A DNA stretch of 50,089 bases from Clostridiales bacterium (GCA_022781715.1 JALETB010000077.1:1-50089), one strand, 5' to 3'; numbered from the stretch's first letter, positions 26,186 to 35,023 are shown. Notes: generated by a model not told the origin, from the sequence alone. Program-made: numbers and translations.

Positions 26186-27583
26186 TTACGCACGTTTATT
26201 CAAGCGGACAAAGTGTTTTTCGGCAAGTTCTTTCAGGCGAGCGTTATCGTTTAGCGACGGCGTTTCCATACACGCCGTTAACAAAACGTTCAGTTCATCG
26301 CCGATTTCCTTGCCTTTGAACCCTATCGACGCGAGTTCGTCGCCGGAAACGTTAAGCATTTTTAGAGAATAACACTCTCCGCTTTCGATTATTTTTTGAA
26401 CTTTTTCAGTGATTTTTGCAGTTTTCTCGCTCTCAGCAATGGCGACGTCCGTTCCCTGAGCCTTGTTGTCTGCATATTTCACTTTAACGAGATCAAAAAA
26501 CGCCTCTTCGCCGATTTCCCCGAGCAGTCTTTTCAGTTTGAAATTGCTTTCCGGGAACGGCGCGTCGTGATTTTTAATCAAAAAAAGCACCTTTTCTCTG
26601 AATGCGACGGGGGCTTTCAGCCTTTTCAGGATTTTCTCGGCAACCGCCGTCGACATATCGGCGTGTCCGTAAAAATGTCCTTCGCCGTCCTTCATGAAAA
26701 ACGCGGCGGGCTTTGCTATATCGTGAAGAAACATCGCCGTCCTGAGCGCAGGCTCGGGCGTGATTGACGAAGTCGCGCGCGCGATATGCTCGTAAACATC
26801 GTATAAATGCCACTTGCTGTGCTGGTCGAAATCGAAACAAGGGCGAATTTCGGGAACGATTTCCGCGATTATTTCGCGATAATTCATAAGCGCGTTCAAA
26901 ACGTCCTTGCCGCAAAGCGTTTTGAGAAGTTCCGAAAAAATCCTCTCCGCGGAAACGTTTTTCAGCCCGCCTTTCAGTTTTTCGGCTGCAGCGAGCGTTT
27001 TTTCCTCTATCCTAAACCCGAGTTTAGATGAAAATCTCACCGCCCTTAAAATCCTGAGCGAATCCTCCGAAAATCGCTCTTCCGCGTTGCCGACCGTTCT
27101 GATTATTTTATTTTCAATATCGGATAAACCGCCGTATAAGTCGATTAAACCACATTTTTCGTTGTAAGCAAGCGAATTTACGGTGAAGTCTCTGCGCCTT
27201 AAATCCTCAGCCACGTCGCCGACGAATTCCACCGCGTCGGGGTGCCTGTTATCGGAATAACCGCTCTCTTTTCTGAACGTGGTTATCTCGACGACGTTGC
27301 CGCCTGCGACGACGCTCACCGTACCGTGTTTTATGCCCGTTTCGATAACGCGGTAATCGGAAAACGCCGATTCGATTTCTTCGGGGAGAGCCGACGAAGC
27401 CACGTCCCAATCGTCGGGATAAAGCCCGAGAACGCAGTCTCGAACCGCCCCGCCGACGGCGTAAGCGGAAAACCCGCGGGAGGTTAATCTGTCGATAATC
27501 TCGCGGACGTAACCGGGCATGGTTATGCGCATGTCGGGCGAAAAAAAACTGCCGCCAGAAGCGCCTTCAACACCGCTCATCAC
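26186..27583 (-). CDS. cca: CCA-adding enzyme / tRNA nucleotidyltransferase with HD domain
   Basis: The 465-residue class II nucleotidyltransferase has 'AYAVGGAVRDCVLGLYPDDWDVA' near residues 42-64, with the catalytic Asp pair. 'RRRDFTVNSLAYN' and 'GLIDLYGGLSDI' follow, then the 'R.LRAVRFSSKLGF' motif. A central HD domain is visible ('FLHDIAKP', 'HADMS'). It adds or repairs the CCA end of tRNA. The ATG overlaps the stop of the lipase gene (ATGA), which supports this start. An in-frame Met at residue 18 is an alternative. The 'GLIDLYGG' coding segment contains a one-mismatch copy of the 14-bp repeated word (27134-27147). Confidence 0.92.
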   Translation of the reverse strand: MMSGVEGASGGSFFSPDMRITMPGYVREIIDRLTSRGFSAYAVGGAVRDCVLGLYPDDWDVASSALPEEIESAFSDYRVIETGIKHGTVSVVAGGNVVEITTFRKESGYSDNRHPDAVEFVGDVAEDLRRRDFTVNSLAYNEKCGLIDLYGGLSDIENKIIRTVGNAEERFSEDSLRILRAVRFSSKLGFRIEEKTLAAAEKLKGGLKNVSAERIFSELLKTLCGKDVLNALMNYREIIAEIVPEIRPCFDFDQHSKWHLYDVYEHIARATSSITPEPALRTAMFLHDIAKPAAFFMKDGEGHFYGHADMSTAVAEKILKRLKAPVAFREKVLFLIKNHDAPFPESNFKLKRLLGEIGEEAFFDLVKVKYADNKAQGTDVAIAESEKTAKITEKVQKIIESGECYSLKMLNVSGDELASIGFKGKEIGDELNVLLTACMETPSLNDNARLKELAEKHFVRLNKRA

Positions 27584-28497
27584 GTCGTACCCTGCTCCGC
27601 CGCGAAAGCCGCTTCGATAAAATCGCCTATCTTTTTATAAGCGTCCTCTCTCGAAGTGTCGTTCAGAAGTTCGTGCCGAACGCCCGGATAAAGCACCTTT
27701 TCCACTTTTTCCACTCCGACCTTATGTTTGTAAAAATCGTAAAGTTTGTCGATAAGTTTGCCGTAACCGCCGACGGGGTCGTCCTTGCCCGCGATTATCA
27801 GAAGCGGCATGTCCGTATTTATGTTTCTATAGTATTTTTTCTTATAATTTTTGGATAAATTGCCAAAAAATGACTTATAAAACGCATAAGACAACGTAAA
27901 ATTACAGTCCGGACATTCGGCATATTTATCGCATTCCTCGGGAATGGACGAAATAAAAGTGCCTTCCGCACATTTTTTGTTATACAGCCCGAACGAAAGT
28001 TTTTCGATGAATTTTGCGGGGCGATTTTTCTTCCCGAACAAACAATTCGCGGACGCGACGACTTTGGCGAGAAACGAAGAGGCGTTGTGAAGGTACGCGC
28101 TTCCGCACAAAACCGCGCCGCAAGCGTTATCGGGATAGCGTTCGATATACGCCTGAGTCAAAAACGAGCCGTAACTATGCCCGAAAATGAAAAACGGCAA
28201 GTCGGGGTATTCTTCTTTGTAAATTTTCGTGAGCGTCGCCATGTCTTTGAGCGTATCCTCGAACATTTCGCCGTCGCAATAACCCGTTTTGCCGGGGTCG
28301 GTAAGCCCGTGTCCGCGATGATCGTCGCCGAACACGAGAAAGCCGCGCGCTTTTAAATACTCCGCAAAACCGTCGTACCTGACCGTGCTTTCAGCCATTC
28401 CGTGCGCGATCTGCACGAGTCCGACCGGGTTTTCCGGTCTCCACTCTCTGTAGCCCACTTTCTTTCCGTCGTACGAAACAAACGTTTTTTCAGTCAT
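27580..28497 (-). CDS. Alpha/beta hydrolase, lysophospholipase / monoacylglycerol lipase type
   Basis: The 305-residue hydrolase has 'VQIAHGMAESTVRYDGFAEYL' near residue 30 and the oxyanion/lid hallmark 'GDDHRGHGLTDPGKTGYCD'. The nucleophile elbow is 'FGHSYGSFL' near 110, with catalytic Ser. The Asp is in 'AGKDDPVGGYG' and the His in 'GVRHELLND'. This is the serine aminopeptidase S33 / monoglyceride lipase group, which cleaves lysophospholipids or monoacylglycerols. ATG 28497 overlaps the glpK stop (ATGA) and has AGAGG eight bases upstream. Co-transcription with glycerol kinase fits a path from acylglycerol to glycerol to glycerol 3-phosphate. Confidence 0.88.
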   Translation of the reverse strand: MTEKTFVSYDGKKVGYREWRPENPVGLVQIAHGMAESTVRYDGFAEYLKARGFLVFGDDHRGHGLTDPGKTGYCDGEMFEDTLKDMATLTKIYKEEYPDLPFFIFGHSYGSFLTQAYIERYPDNACGAVLCGSAYLHNASSFLAKVVASANCLFGKKNRPAKFIEKLSFGLYNKKCAEGTFISSIPEECDKYAECPDCNFTLSYAFYKSFFGNLSKNYKKKYYRNINTDMPLLIIAGKDDPVGGYGKLIDKLYDFYKHKVGVEKVEKVLYPGVRHELLNDTSREDAYKKIGDFIEAAFAAEQGTT

Positions 28498-29960
28498 AAT
28501 AAACACCTCTCAACGGCTTTTTGCCAGCCTTTATATAATTTATCGTATTTTTCCCGATCGTTTTCGGGTTCAAAGAGTTTTTCGCAAATTCTGAGCGCAA
28601 GGATATCCTCGGCGCGAATCAGCCCCAGACCTATCGCGCAGAGAAATGCCGCACCGAGCGCGGTACTTTCTTTTTCCTTCGGTCTGTTCACACAAACGCC
28701 GACGATATTCGCCTGAAACTGCATCAGAAAATCGTTCGCCGACGCGCCGCCGTCGCATTTCAGTTCGGAAAGTTTGCTTCCGCTTTCCTTTTCCATAACG
28801 CTAACGAGGTCGCGGGCGGAATACGCCATCGCCTCCAACGTGGCGCGGGTTATGTGCGCCTTCGTCGTCGCGCGGTCAAGCCCCACGATTATTCCGCGGG
28901 CGTCCGGATTCCAGTACGGCGCGCCAAGCCCCGTGAACGCAGGCACAACGTAAACGCCGTCCGTAGATTCAACCTCTGTTGCCAAAGCCTCGCTATCGGC
29001 GGATTTTCTGAAAAATCCGAGGTTGTCTCTCAGCCACTGAACTGCGCTTCCGGCATTGAAAACGCTACCTTCGAACGCATAAACTATCTTCCCGTCCAAG
29101 CCGTAACCTATTGTCGTTACAAGCCCGTTTTGCGAGATAATCGACTTATAGCCCGTGTTATAAAGCATGAACAGCCCGGTGCCATAAGTTATTTTGCTGT
29201 CGCCTGCATTAAGGCAACCCTGTCCGATAAGCGCGGCTTGCTGATCGCCCGCCATTCCGCAGATGGGAATTTTCAAGCCGTTATATTCGAACTCGCCGAT
29301 AAGCGCGTCGGACATTACGATCTTCGGCAGCGAACGCTTATCCACGCCGAAAAGGGCGAGAAGTTCGTCGTCCCACGAAGCGGTTTCAAGGCTGCAAAGC
29401 ATCGTCCTCGAAGCGTTGGTGACGTCGGTTACGAACGCTTTTCCGCCGGTGAGTTTGTAGGCGAGAAAACTATCGACCGTACCGAAACACAGTTCGCCCG
29501 ATTCCGATTTCGCCTTTATCTCCGGAACGTTATCCAGAAGCCACTTCATTTTGCTTGCCGAAAAATAAGCGTCGCACACAAGCCCGGTTTTTTTGTGGAT
29601 AAAATCGCCGTGAGTTTTCGCTATCGCGTTCATAAATTCCGCGGTCCGGCGGCACTGCCACACGATCGCGTTATAAAGCGGCTTACCCGTTCTTTTATCC
29701 CATGCGACGACCGTTTCGCGCTGGTTGGTTATGCCTATTCCCTTAACCTCGCTCACATCGTCGCACAGTTCGAGAATTTCCACAAGCGAAGCGAGCGTTT
29801 CCGCGTAAATTTCGGAAGCGTTCTCCTCAACGAAGCCCGCCTGCGGGTAAAACTGTTTTATCCGCGAGGACTTTTGCGCGACTATTTTGTTTTTCGTTAA
29901 ATCGTAAAGAATTGCGCGGGTACTCGTCGTTCCCTCGTCTATCGCGATTATATAAGCCAT
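28494..29960 (-). CDS. glpK: Glycerol kinase
   Basis: The 488-residue FGGY-family kinase phosphorylates glycerol with ATP. It begins 'YIIAIDEGTTSTRAILYD' and has 'GITNQRETVVAWDKRTGKPLYNAIVWQCRRT'. The later 'GAPYWNPDARGIIVGL' and the FGGY C-terminal motif 'ALGAAFLCAIGLG' also match. The activation-loop position that carries the HPr-phosphorylated His in many Bacillota ('HGLLTT') reads 'QNGLVTT' here, so direct PEP-HPr activation is unlikely. It is the first gene of an operon with a lipase and cca. No glpF or glpD is adjacent. An exact copy of the 14-bp word (29138-29151) encodes 'YKSII'. Confidence 0.96.
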   Translation of the reverse strand: MAYIIAIDEGTTSTRAILYDLTKNKIVAQKSSRIKQFYPQAGFVEENASEIYAETLASLVEILELCDDVSEVKGIGITNQRETVVAWDKRTGKPLYNAIVWQCRRTAEFMNAIAKTHGDFIHKKTGLVCDAYFSASKMKWLLDNVPEIKAKSESGELCFGTVDSFLAYKLTGGKAFVTDVTNASRTMLCSLETASWDDELLALFGVDKRSLPKIVMSDALIGEFEYNGLKIPICGMAGDQQAALIGQGCLNAGDSKITYGTGLFMLYNTGYKSIISQNGLVTTIGYGLDGKIVYAFEGSVFNAGSAVQWLRDNLGFFRKSADSEALATEVESTDGVYVVPAFTGLGAPYWNPDARGIIVGLDRATTKAHITRATLEAMAYSARDLVSVMEKESGSKLSELKCDGGASANDFLMQFQANIVGVCVNRPKEKESTALGAAFLCAIGLGLIRAEDILALRICEKLFEPENDREKYDKLYKGWQKAVERCLL

Positions 29961-30002
29961 TTCATCTCCTATGCCAGCCGCTTTAAGGACGCACCCCGAA
30001 AA

Positions 30003-30045
30003 CTGCCTTATTTATATTGTAAACTAATTTTCAACTATTTACAAG
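30003..30045 (-). promoter_or_regulatory. Promoter of the glpK-lipase-cca operon
   Basis: On the minus strand, TTGTAA and TACAAT are 17 bp apart. A leader of about 55-60 nt follows, with TAGGAGATG before the ATG. No cre site was recognised. Confidence 0.6.
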
Positions 30046-30101
30046 TTTTTTATAATCTTTTTTTGCAAAGCGTTCATACTATGAATAATAGGAAAACCCG
30101 A

Positions 30102-31169
30102 ATGAGCGTCATTGTTTTAACGGGAGGCGGAACAGCGGGGCATTGCATGCCCTGTTTCGCGCTTTTGCCCGACCTTAAAAGATCGTTCGACGAAATTTAT
30201 TACGTCGGCGACAAAGATAAAATCGAAAGCAGACTCGCCGAGAAACACGGCGTTACGTTTTTTTACGTGCCGACCGTGAAACTCGAACGGAAATTAACTC
30301 CGAAAAACGCGCTGATTCCGATAAAACTCTTAAAAGCGGTTTCCGCCGCCAAACGGATTTTGAAAAATCTGAAACCCGACGTCGTTTTTTCGAAGGGCGG
30401 CTATGTTGCTCTGCCCGTGGCAATTGCTGCGCACAGGCTCGGAATCCCCGTTATTTCGCACGAATCCGACTTATCGATAGGGCTTGCAAACAAAATCGCT
30501 TTGAGATACTCCGCAAAACTTCTCACAGGCTTCCCGCCGACGGCGGAAAACATAGCAAAGGCGGAATACACCGGAATTCCTCTCGACAAAAATTTATTCA
30601 AGCCGAGGGAAAAGGGTAAATTGTTCAAAAAATACGGATTCGACGATAAAAAGAGAACGATTCTTATAACCGGCGGCAGTCAGGGAAGCGCGGCAGTAAA
30701 CGCCGCAACCGAAGGCTGCATTGAAAATCTCGCCGAAAAATATAACGTTTTGTGGCTCGCGGGGAAGGGAAAAACGAGCGACGTTAAATTGAAAAACGTC
30801 CGTTGCGAGGAATTTTGCGAAAACATGGGCGAGGCTTACGCCCTGGCGGACGTATGCGTTTCACGCGCGGGAGCAAACACTTTGTTCGAACTCATCGCGC
30901 TCGGCATTCCGACGCTCGCCGTTCCTCTGCCAAAAGGAAATTCGCGCGGGGATCAAGTGGAAAACGCCGCTTATTTTAAGAAAAAAGGCGTGATTTCCGT
31001 ACTCAGCGAAGATAAACTCACTCCCGAATCGCTCGAGTATTCGATAGGCAGACTTTTCGAAAACGAGAAAAAGTATGCCGAGGCGTGCAAAAAACTCGAT
31101 TTACGTTCCGCAAACGAGCGGGTTTTATCTTATTTGAATAAGTATGCCCGTCATACAAAAAAACGATAA
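30102..31169 (+). CDS. murG: UDP-GlcNAc:lipid I GlcNAc transferase (MurG)
   Basis: The 355-residue GT28 enzyme adds GlcNAc to lipid I to give lipid II in peptidoglycan synthesis at the inner face of the membrane. 'VIVLTGGGTAGHCMPCFALLPDL' is the N-terminal Gly-rich loop, 'KPDVVFSKGGYVALPVAIAAHRLGIPVISHESD' is diagnostic, and the C-terminal UDP-sugar site reads 'SRAGANTLFELIALGIPTLAVPLP' near 275-298. I chose the Met before 'SVIVLTGGG', which has AGGAAAA about nine bases upstream. Start codons 21 and 39 bp earlier are possible. It stands alone and is not in a dcw cluster, so it could be a second MurG-like paralogue, though all expected motifs are intact. Confidence 0.9.
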   Translation: MSVIVLTGGGTAGHCMPCFALLPDLKRSFDEIYYVGDKDKIESRLAEKHGVTFFYVPTVKLERKLTPKNALIPIKLLKAVSAAKRILKNLKPDVVFSKGGYVALPVAIAAHRLGIPVISHESDLSIGLANKIALRYSAKLLTGFPPTAENIAKAEYTGIPLDKNLFKPREKGKLFKKYGFDDKKRTILITGGSQGSAAVNAATEGCIENLAEKYNVLWLAGKGKTSDVKLKNVRCEEFCENMGEAYALADVCVSRAGANTLFELIALGIPTLAVPLPKGNSRGDQVENAAYFKKKGVISVLSEDKLTPESLEYSIGRLFENEKKYAEACKKLDLRSANERVLSYLNKYARHTKKR

Positions 31170-31186
31170 ATGTCCGACAATAAAAA

Positions 31187-31222
31187 CGCGCGGTCGCCCG
31201 AACCTTTCGGGCGACCGCGCCG
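31187..31222. terminator. Bidirectional terminator between murG and alaS
   Basis: GCGCGGTCGCCCGAA pairs with TTCGGGCGACCGCGC around a short loop between these convergent genes. Confidence 0.88.
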
Positions 31223-31240
31223 ACTATTATCGTATTATGC

Positions 31241-33070
31241 TTAATCGAGAATCGCTTTGATTCTTCTCACGCCTGCGGAAGAAGCCTCTTCTTTGACGAT
31301 TTTGAAATGATGAAGTTCGCCGGTGTGAGCCGCGTGCGGGCCTCCGCAAATCTCCTTACTATATTTGCCGATGGTGTAAACCTTGACTTTTTCACCGTAT
31401 TTTGCCGCGAACACGCCTATCGCGCCCTGCGCCTTCGCCTCGTCCACGCTCATTTCTTCCAGCGTTACGGGAACGTCGGCTTTAATCGCTTCGTTCACCC
31501 AGTCCTCGACGGCTTTCAGTTCCTCGGGGAGCATTTTTCTGTCGAAATTAAAGTCGAAACGAAGCCTTTCCACGGTGATATTCGAGCCTTTCTGATTGAT
31601 ACCGTCGTCCTTTAAAACGATCTTCAATGCGGCGTTGAGAAGGTGCGTTGCCGTGTGCAGGCGGGCGGTAATTTCGTTCTGCTCTTCAAGTCCGCCCTTG
31701 AAAACGCCCTGTGGCTGTTGTTTACTCTTCTCCTGATGCTCTTTGAACGCCTCTTCGAAACCACTCGCATCCACGGTGTAACCGACTTCGGCGGCAAGTT
31801 CCTCGGTAAGTTCGAGCGGGAAGCCGAACGTGTCGTAAAGACGGAACGCCTGCTTGCCGTTTATGCCCTTTTCGGGAACGTAAGACGGATCCTTCTGCGC
31901 CATGAAAGCGTTCTTTCTCTCGATTCCCTCAACGCATTTGTTGAATTCTTTAAGCCCCGTGGCGAGAGTGGCTTCGAACTTCGCCGTTTCTTTGGCGATC
32001 TCCGAAAGCACGTATTGTTCTTTTTCGACAAGGAGCGGATATGCTTCGTCGTAAATTTTCTCGATATAAATCTTTGAAACGTCCGTAAGCGCGTTCATTT
32101 CAACGCCGAGTTTTCTCGCGTAACGAATGGCTCTTCTCAGAAGTCTTCTCAGAATATATCCCGCGCCGACGTTGGATGGAACAATTCCGTTCACGTCGCC
32201 GATGAGCATAGTGGAAGTTCTGATATGGTCGGCGATGATTCTCATTGCCTTTCTCGCCTCTTCGTCATCGTCGTATTTTTTGCCCGACGCGTTTTCGAGA
32301 TATTCGATAACCGGAACGAACAAGTCAGTCTTATAACCGTCGGTAACTCCGTTTAAAAACGCTAAAAGTCTGTCCAGACCGAAGCCCGTATCGACGTTTT
32401 TGTTTGCAAGAGGCTCGTAACCCGTAGCCGTCTTTTTATACTGCATATAAACGTCGTTGCCTATCTCGACGTATCTTCCGCAACCGCAATCGGGTCCGCA
32501 ATTCGGACCGCACGGCTTGTCGTGGCGTGGATAGAACCACTCGTTGTCCGGTCCGCACGGCGTGCCGACCGTTCCTTCGAGTTCCCACCAGTTGTCCTTT
32601 TTGGGAAGATAGAAAATATGCTCGGGTTTAATTCCGACCTGTTTCAGAAAATCTGCGGTTTCTTCATCTCTCGGCGCAGTGGCGTCGCCCTCGAAAACCG
32701 TCGAACAGATTTCATTTCCGTCAAGCCCGAAAACCTTTGTGAGAATATCGTAAGACCAGGCGGTTTTTTCTTTTTTGAAATAATCGCCGAGCGACCAGTT
32801 GCCCATCATCTCGAAAAACGTGAAGTGAGTGGGGTCGCCGACGCTCTCGATGTCAACCGTTCTCACGCAACCCTGAACGTTGCAGAGCCTTGTTTTGCCG
32901 GACGGGTGTTTCGCTCCGAGAAGATACGGCATAAGCGGTTGCATGCCCGCAACGTTGAACATAACGCCCGTCGAGCCATCGCCGATAAGCGAAACCGCGC
33001 CTATGTTTTTATGTCCTCTTTCCTCGTAAAATTTTATCCAGGAATTTCTAAGTTCTTTTGAAGTAATCAT
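31241..33070 (-). CDS. alaS: Alanine--tRNA ligase, short form
   Basis: The 609-residue enzyme charges tRNA-Ala. The class II catalytic domain reads 'FNVAGMQPLMPYLLGAKHPSGKTRLCNVQGCVRT' and 'FTFFEMMGNWSLGDYFKKE'. A Cys-rich insert, 'PCGPNCGPDCGCGRYVEIGN', sits near 185-205. The editing domain is present with 'HTATHLL' and 'CGGPHAAHTG' zinc ligands near the end. The protein then stops at 'GVRRIKAILD', so the C-Ala dimerisation domain of the usual 870-residue bacterial enzyme is absent. The reading frame ends cleanly before a terminator, which points to a natural short form and not a break. Confidence 0.93.
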   Translation of the reverse strand: MITSKELRNSWIKFYEERGHKNIGAVSLIGDGSTGVMFNVAGMQPLMPYLLGAKHPSGKTRLCNVQGCVRTVDIESVGDPTHFTFFEMMGNWSLGDYFKKEKTAWSYDILTKVFGLDGNEICSTVFEGDATAPRDEETADFLKQVGIKPEHIFYLPKKDNWWELEGTVGTPCGPDNEWFYPRHDKPCGPNCGPDCGCGRYVEIGNDVYMQYKKTATGYEPLANKNVDTGFGLDRLLAFLNGVTDGYKTDLFVPVIEYLENASGKKYDDDEEARKAMRIIADHIRTSTMLIGDVNGIVPSNVGAGYILRRLLRRAIRYARKLGVEMNALTDVSKIYIEKIYDEAYPLLVEKEQYVLSEIAKETAKFEATLATGLKEFNKCVEGIERKNAFMAQKDPSYVPEKGINGKQAFRLYDTFGFPLELTEELAAEVGYTVDASGFEEAFKEHQEKSKQQPQGVFKGGLEEQNEITARLHTATHLLNAALKIVLKDDGINQKGSNITVERLRFDFNFDRKMLPEELKAVEDWVNEAIKADVPVTLEEMSVDEAKAQGAIGVFAAKYGEKVKVYTIGKYSKEICGGPHAAHTGELHHFKIVKEEASSAGVRRIKAILD

Positions 33071-33148
33071 TTCGTTCGTTCCTTTTCTGCGAAAATCGCC
33101 GTTACCGAAGCGACGACGATCCGAATGAATTTGTTATAGAATAAATTT

Positions 33149-33177
33149 ATTATATATTTTCGCGCCGATTTTGTAAA
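33149..33177 (-). promoter_or_regulatory. Promoter of alaS
   Basis: TTTACA (33172-33177) and TATAAT (33149-33154) on the minus strand are 17 bp apart. The leader is only about 75 nt, too short for a full T-box. Confidence 0.75.
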
Positions 33178-33198
33178 ACGTTTTTCGCTCGTTTCGGC

Positions 33199-33753
33199 TT
33201 ATATTCTGAAAATAGCGGACAACGGGTTGTTAAGATAAATAGTATCGAGTCCGAAAAAACTGCCTTTAAGCGATTCGAGATTGACGCTTTCCGCTCCGCC
33301 GCCGAAAATATACATCGCTTCGAGAACGATCAGTACGAGTGCGGCGCATTCCGCAACGCCGAGCAAAACGCCAAGAATACTGTTAAAGAATTTCGCGCCG
33401 GCACCGTCGATCGAAAGAAGCCCTGCCAGAACGTTGACGACGATAAGTTGCAGAATCATAACCGCAATGAACACGATAACCGCCGTGAGAATCGTTTCTA
33501 TGCGTATCGTTATAAGAAAATTACAAAGTCCGTTATTTTTGCTCTTTAAAAATTCAATGAAGTTGGCTTGCGCCTGTTTCGTCTGATCCATTCCGATAAC
33601 TATTCCCAAAAGGAAATAAGTAATGACGAGAGTGATGATTTTCCCCGTCACGCCCTTGTTCAGGATTTTAAGACACCGCCCGAAACCGAGCGTCGCACCG
33701 AGAACGGCGAGCAGGCACGCTGCTCCTATAACTATATAATCTGCCGTGACCAG
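33199..33753 (-). CDS. CvpA-like membrane protein with probable CTG start
   Basis: From CTG 33753 the protein has 184 residues and four hydrophobic helices, the layout of the CvpA family. The first helix, 'DYIVIGAACLLAVLGATLGFGR', is lost if translation begins at the internal GTG 33651. GGAGG lies at 33763-33767 on the minus strand, nine bases before the CTG, while the GTG has no good site. The only ATG upstream (ATGGAGGATTAA) is followed by an in-frame stop. CvpA proteins affect colicin V production, envelope stress or biofilm in other bacteria, and their biochemical role is unclear. No mutS2, its frequent neighbour, is present. Confidence 0.7.
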   Translation of the reverse strand: MVTADYIVIGAACLLAVLGATLGFGRCLKILNKGVTGKIITLVITYFLLGIVIGMDQTKQAQANFIEFLKSKNNGLCNFLITIRIETILTAVIVFIAVMILQLIVVNVLAGLLSIDGAGAKFFNSILGVLLGVAECAALVLIVLEAMYIFGGGAESVNLESLKGSFFGLDTIYLNNPLSAIFRI

Positions 33754-33904
33754 TTTTTTAATCCTCCATTTATGAAACTTTTGTTTAATGTAATTCTAAC
33801 ACATTCCGCAAAAAAAATAAAGCCTTATTTGTATTTTAATGGATTTTTTATCTTTTTTCTGCCTTCGCCGGGAAAGATTGCGTTAAAAACCGATTATAAG
33901 GCAA

Positions 33905-33936
33905 CAAAAAAGCCGAAGCGTTTACCTCGGCTTTTC
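33905..33936 (-). terminator. Terminator of rplJ-rplL
   Basis: AGCCGAGG/CTTCGGCT forms a hairpin (33911-33932) followed on the minus strand by TTTTTTG, about 25 bp past the rplL stop. Confidence 0.88.
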
Positions 33937-33960
33937 GGTTTTTGTTAAATAACCTGTCGA

Positions 33961-34329
33961 TTATTCCATAACGGCGGTAGCGCCGGCCTCTTTGAGTTTG
34001 GCAACCATCTTTTCCGCTTCGTCCTTGGGAGCGGCTTCCTTAACAACGCCACCCTTTTCAACCATGTTCTTAGCGTCGACAAGGCCAAGACCGGTGATTT
34101 CTCTGACTGCTTTGATAACAGCGATTTTGTTTCCGCCGACTTCTTTCAATACAACGTTGAATTCAGTCTTTTCTTCTTCTGCGGGAGCAGCAGCGGCAAC
34201 AGCGCCTGCAACTGCCACGGGAGCGGCAGCGCTAACACCGAACTCTTCTTCGATCGCCTTAACGAGGCTGTTGAGTTCGAGAACGGTCATACCTTTAATC
34301 TCTTCAATGAATTTTGCAATATCAGCCAT
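33961..34329 (-). CDS. rplL: Large ribosomal subunit protein bL12 (L7/L12)
   Basis: The 122-residue stalk protein has an N-terminal dimerisation helix region ('[31 protein letters not shown]') and a flexible Ala/Pro/Val hinge (about 35-52). The C-terminal factor-binding domain follows ('[38 protein letters not shown]'). It recruits translation GTPases to the ribosome. It lies 40 bp downstream of rplJ in the usual order and is followed by a strong terminator. GAGGAAT precedes the ATG. Confidence 0.97.
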   Translation of the reverse strand: MADIAKFIEEIKGMTVLELNSLVKAIEEEFGVSAAAPVAVAGAVAAAAPAEEEKTEFNVVLKEVGGNKIAVIKAVREITGLGLVDAKNMVEKGGVVKEAAPKDEAEKMVAKLKEAGATAVME

Positions 34330-34369
34330 TTTAATATTCCTCTCTATTATTTTTTATTTTTGCTTTTAA

Positions 34370-34867
34370 TTAAGCATTCTGCTCTTTCTTTTCTGCGACT
34401 GCGTTAAGAGCCACCGCCAAGCCGCGAACGATACCGGACAATGCACCGGCAAGTTTTGCAACGAGAACCTCTTTGGAAGGAATCGAAGCAAGTTCTTTAA
34501 CCACCTTTACGTCGACGTACGCGCCGTCTACGTAACCGCTCTTCACCGAAATTTTATCGTTGGTGTCCTTGCACATATCGCAAGCGACTTTTGCAGCGGA
34601 AGTTTCGTCGTGTCCGAAGGCAACTGCCGTGGGACCGTTGAGATCGCTGTCGAAATCGGTGACGTTGAGTTCATTGAACGCCTTTTTGAGTAACGTATTC
34701 TTCAGAACCTTATACTCGGTGTTCGCTTCTCTCATCTTAGAACGGAATGCGGTATCTTCGGCAACCGTCAAACCTTTGTAATCGATAAGAATTATCGATT
34801 TGCTGGCTTGAATCTTAGCCTTGATGTCTTCTACAATTTGCTTTTTTGCCTCTTTGCTTGCTGACAA
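34370..34867 (-). CDS. rplJ: Large ribosomal subunit protein uL10
   Basis: The 166-residue protein anchors the L7/L12 stalk. I chose TTG at 34867: CGGAGG lies nine bases upstream, and the product then begins 'MSASKEAKKQIVEDIKAKI', as in other uL10 proteins. A longer frame running to 34945 would read through the leader attenuator and is not credible. 'SIILIDYKGLTVAEDTAFR' and 'EYKVLKNTLLKKA' are typical, and the C-terminal helix ('VRGLAVALNAVAEKKE') binds L12 dimers. It is expressed from its own promoter and controlled by the L10 leader. Confidence 0.95.
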   Translation of the reverse strand: MSASKEAKKQIVEDIKAKIQASKSIILIDYKGLTVAEDTAFRSKMREANTEYKVLKNTLLKKAFNELNVTDFDSDLNGPTAVAFGHDETSAAKVACDMCKDTNDKISVKSGYVDGAYVDVKVVKELASIPSKEVLVAKLAGALSGIVRGLAVALNAVAEKKEQNA

Positions 34868-34900
34868 CTTTTTATACCTCCGTTTTATTTGTGAAAACAA

Positions 34901-34932
34901 CCCCCGACCGCGCGAAAATACGGTCGGGGGTA
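34901..34932 (-). terminator. Attenuator hairpin in the rplJ leader
   Basis: CCCCCGACCG pairs with CGGTCGGGGG (34901-34930). On the minus strand TTGTTTT follows. It sits between the L10 leader and the rplJ ribosome binding site, so it can stop transcription before rplJ. Confidence 0.8.
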
Positions 34933-34950
34933 TGAAATAAATCAAACTCT

Positions 34951-35010
34951 CGTTTTACGTACCTCGGCGGGTAGCGCAAGTTGCGCTTTAAGACCGGCTG
35001 TCTTCGGTTA
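34951..35010 (-). promoter_or_regulatory. L10 leader (L10/L12 autoregulatory RNA)
   Basis: The minus strand carries AACCGAAGACAGC, then CTTAAAGCGC and CGCCGAGGT, the hallmark pieces of the ribosomal protein L10 leader. When excess L10-L12 complex binds this RNA, the downstream attenuator is favoured. Confidence 0.8.
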
Positions 35011-35023
35011 TTTAACTATTAAT

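Noticed and set aside
33071..33199. T-box riboswitch before alaS
   Set aside because: The promoter leaves a leader of only about 75 nt and no T-box sequence was seen.
34868..34945. N-terminal extension of rplJ
   Set aside because: It would translate the attenuator hairpin. The TTG at 34867 has an ideal ribosome binding site and gives the normal uL10 start.
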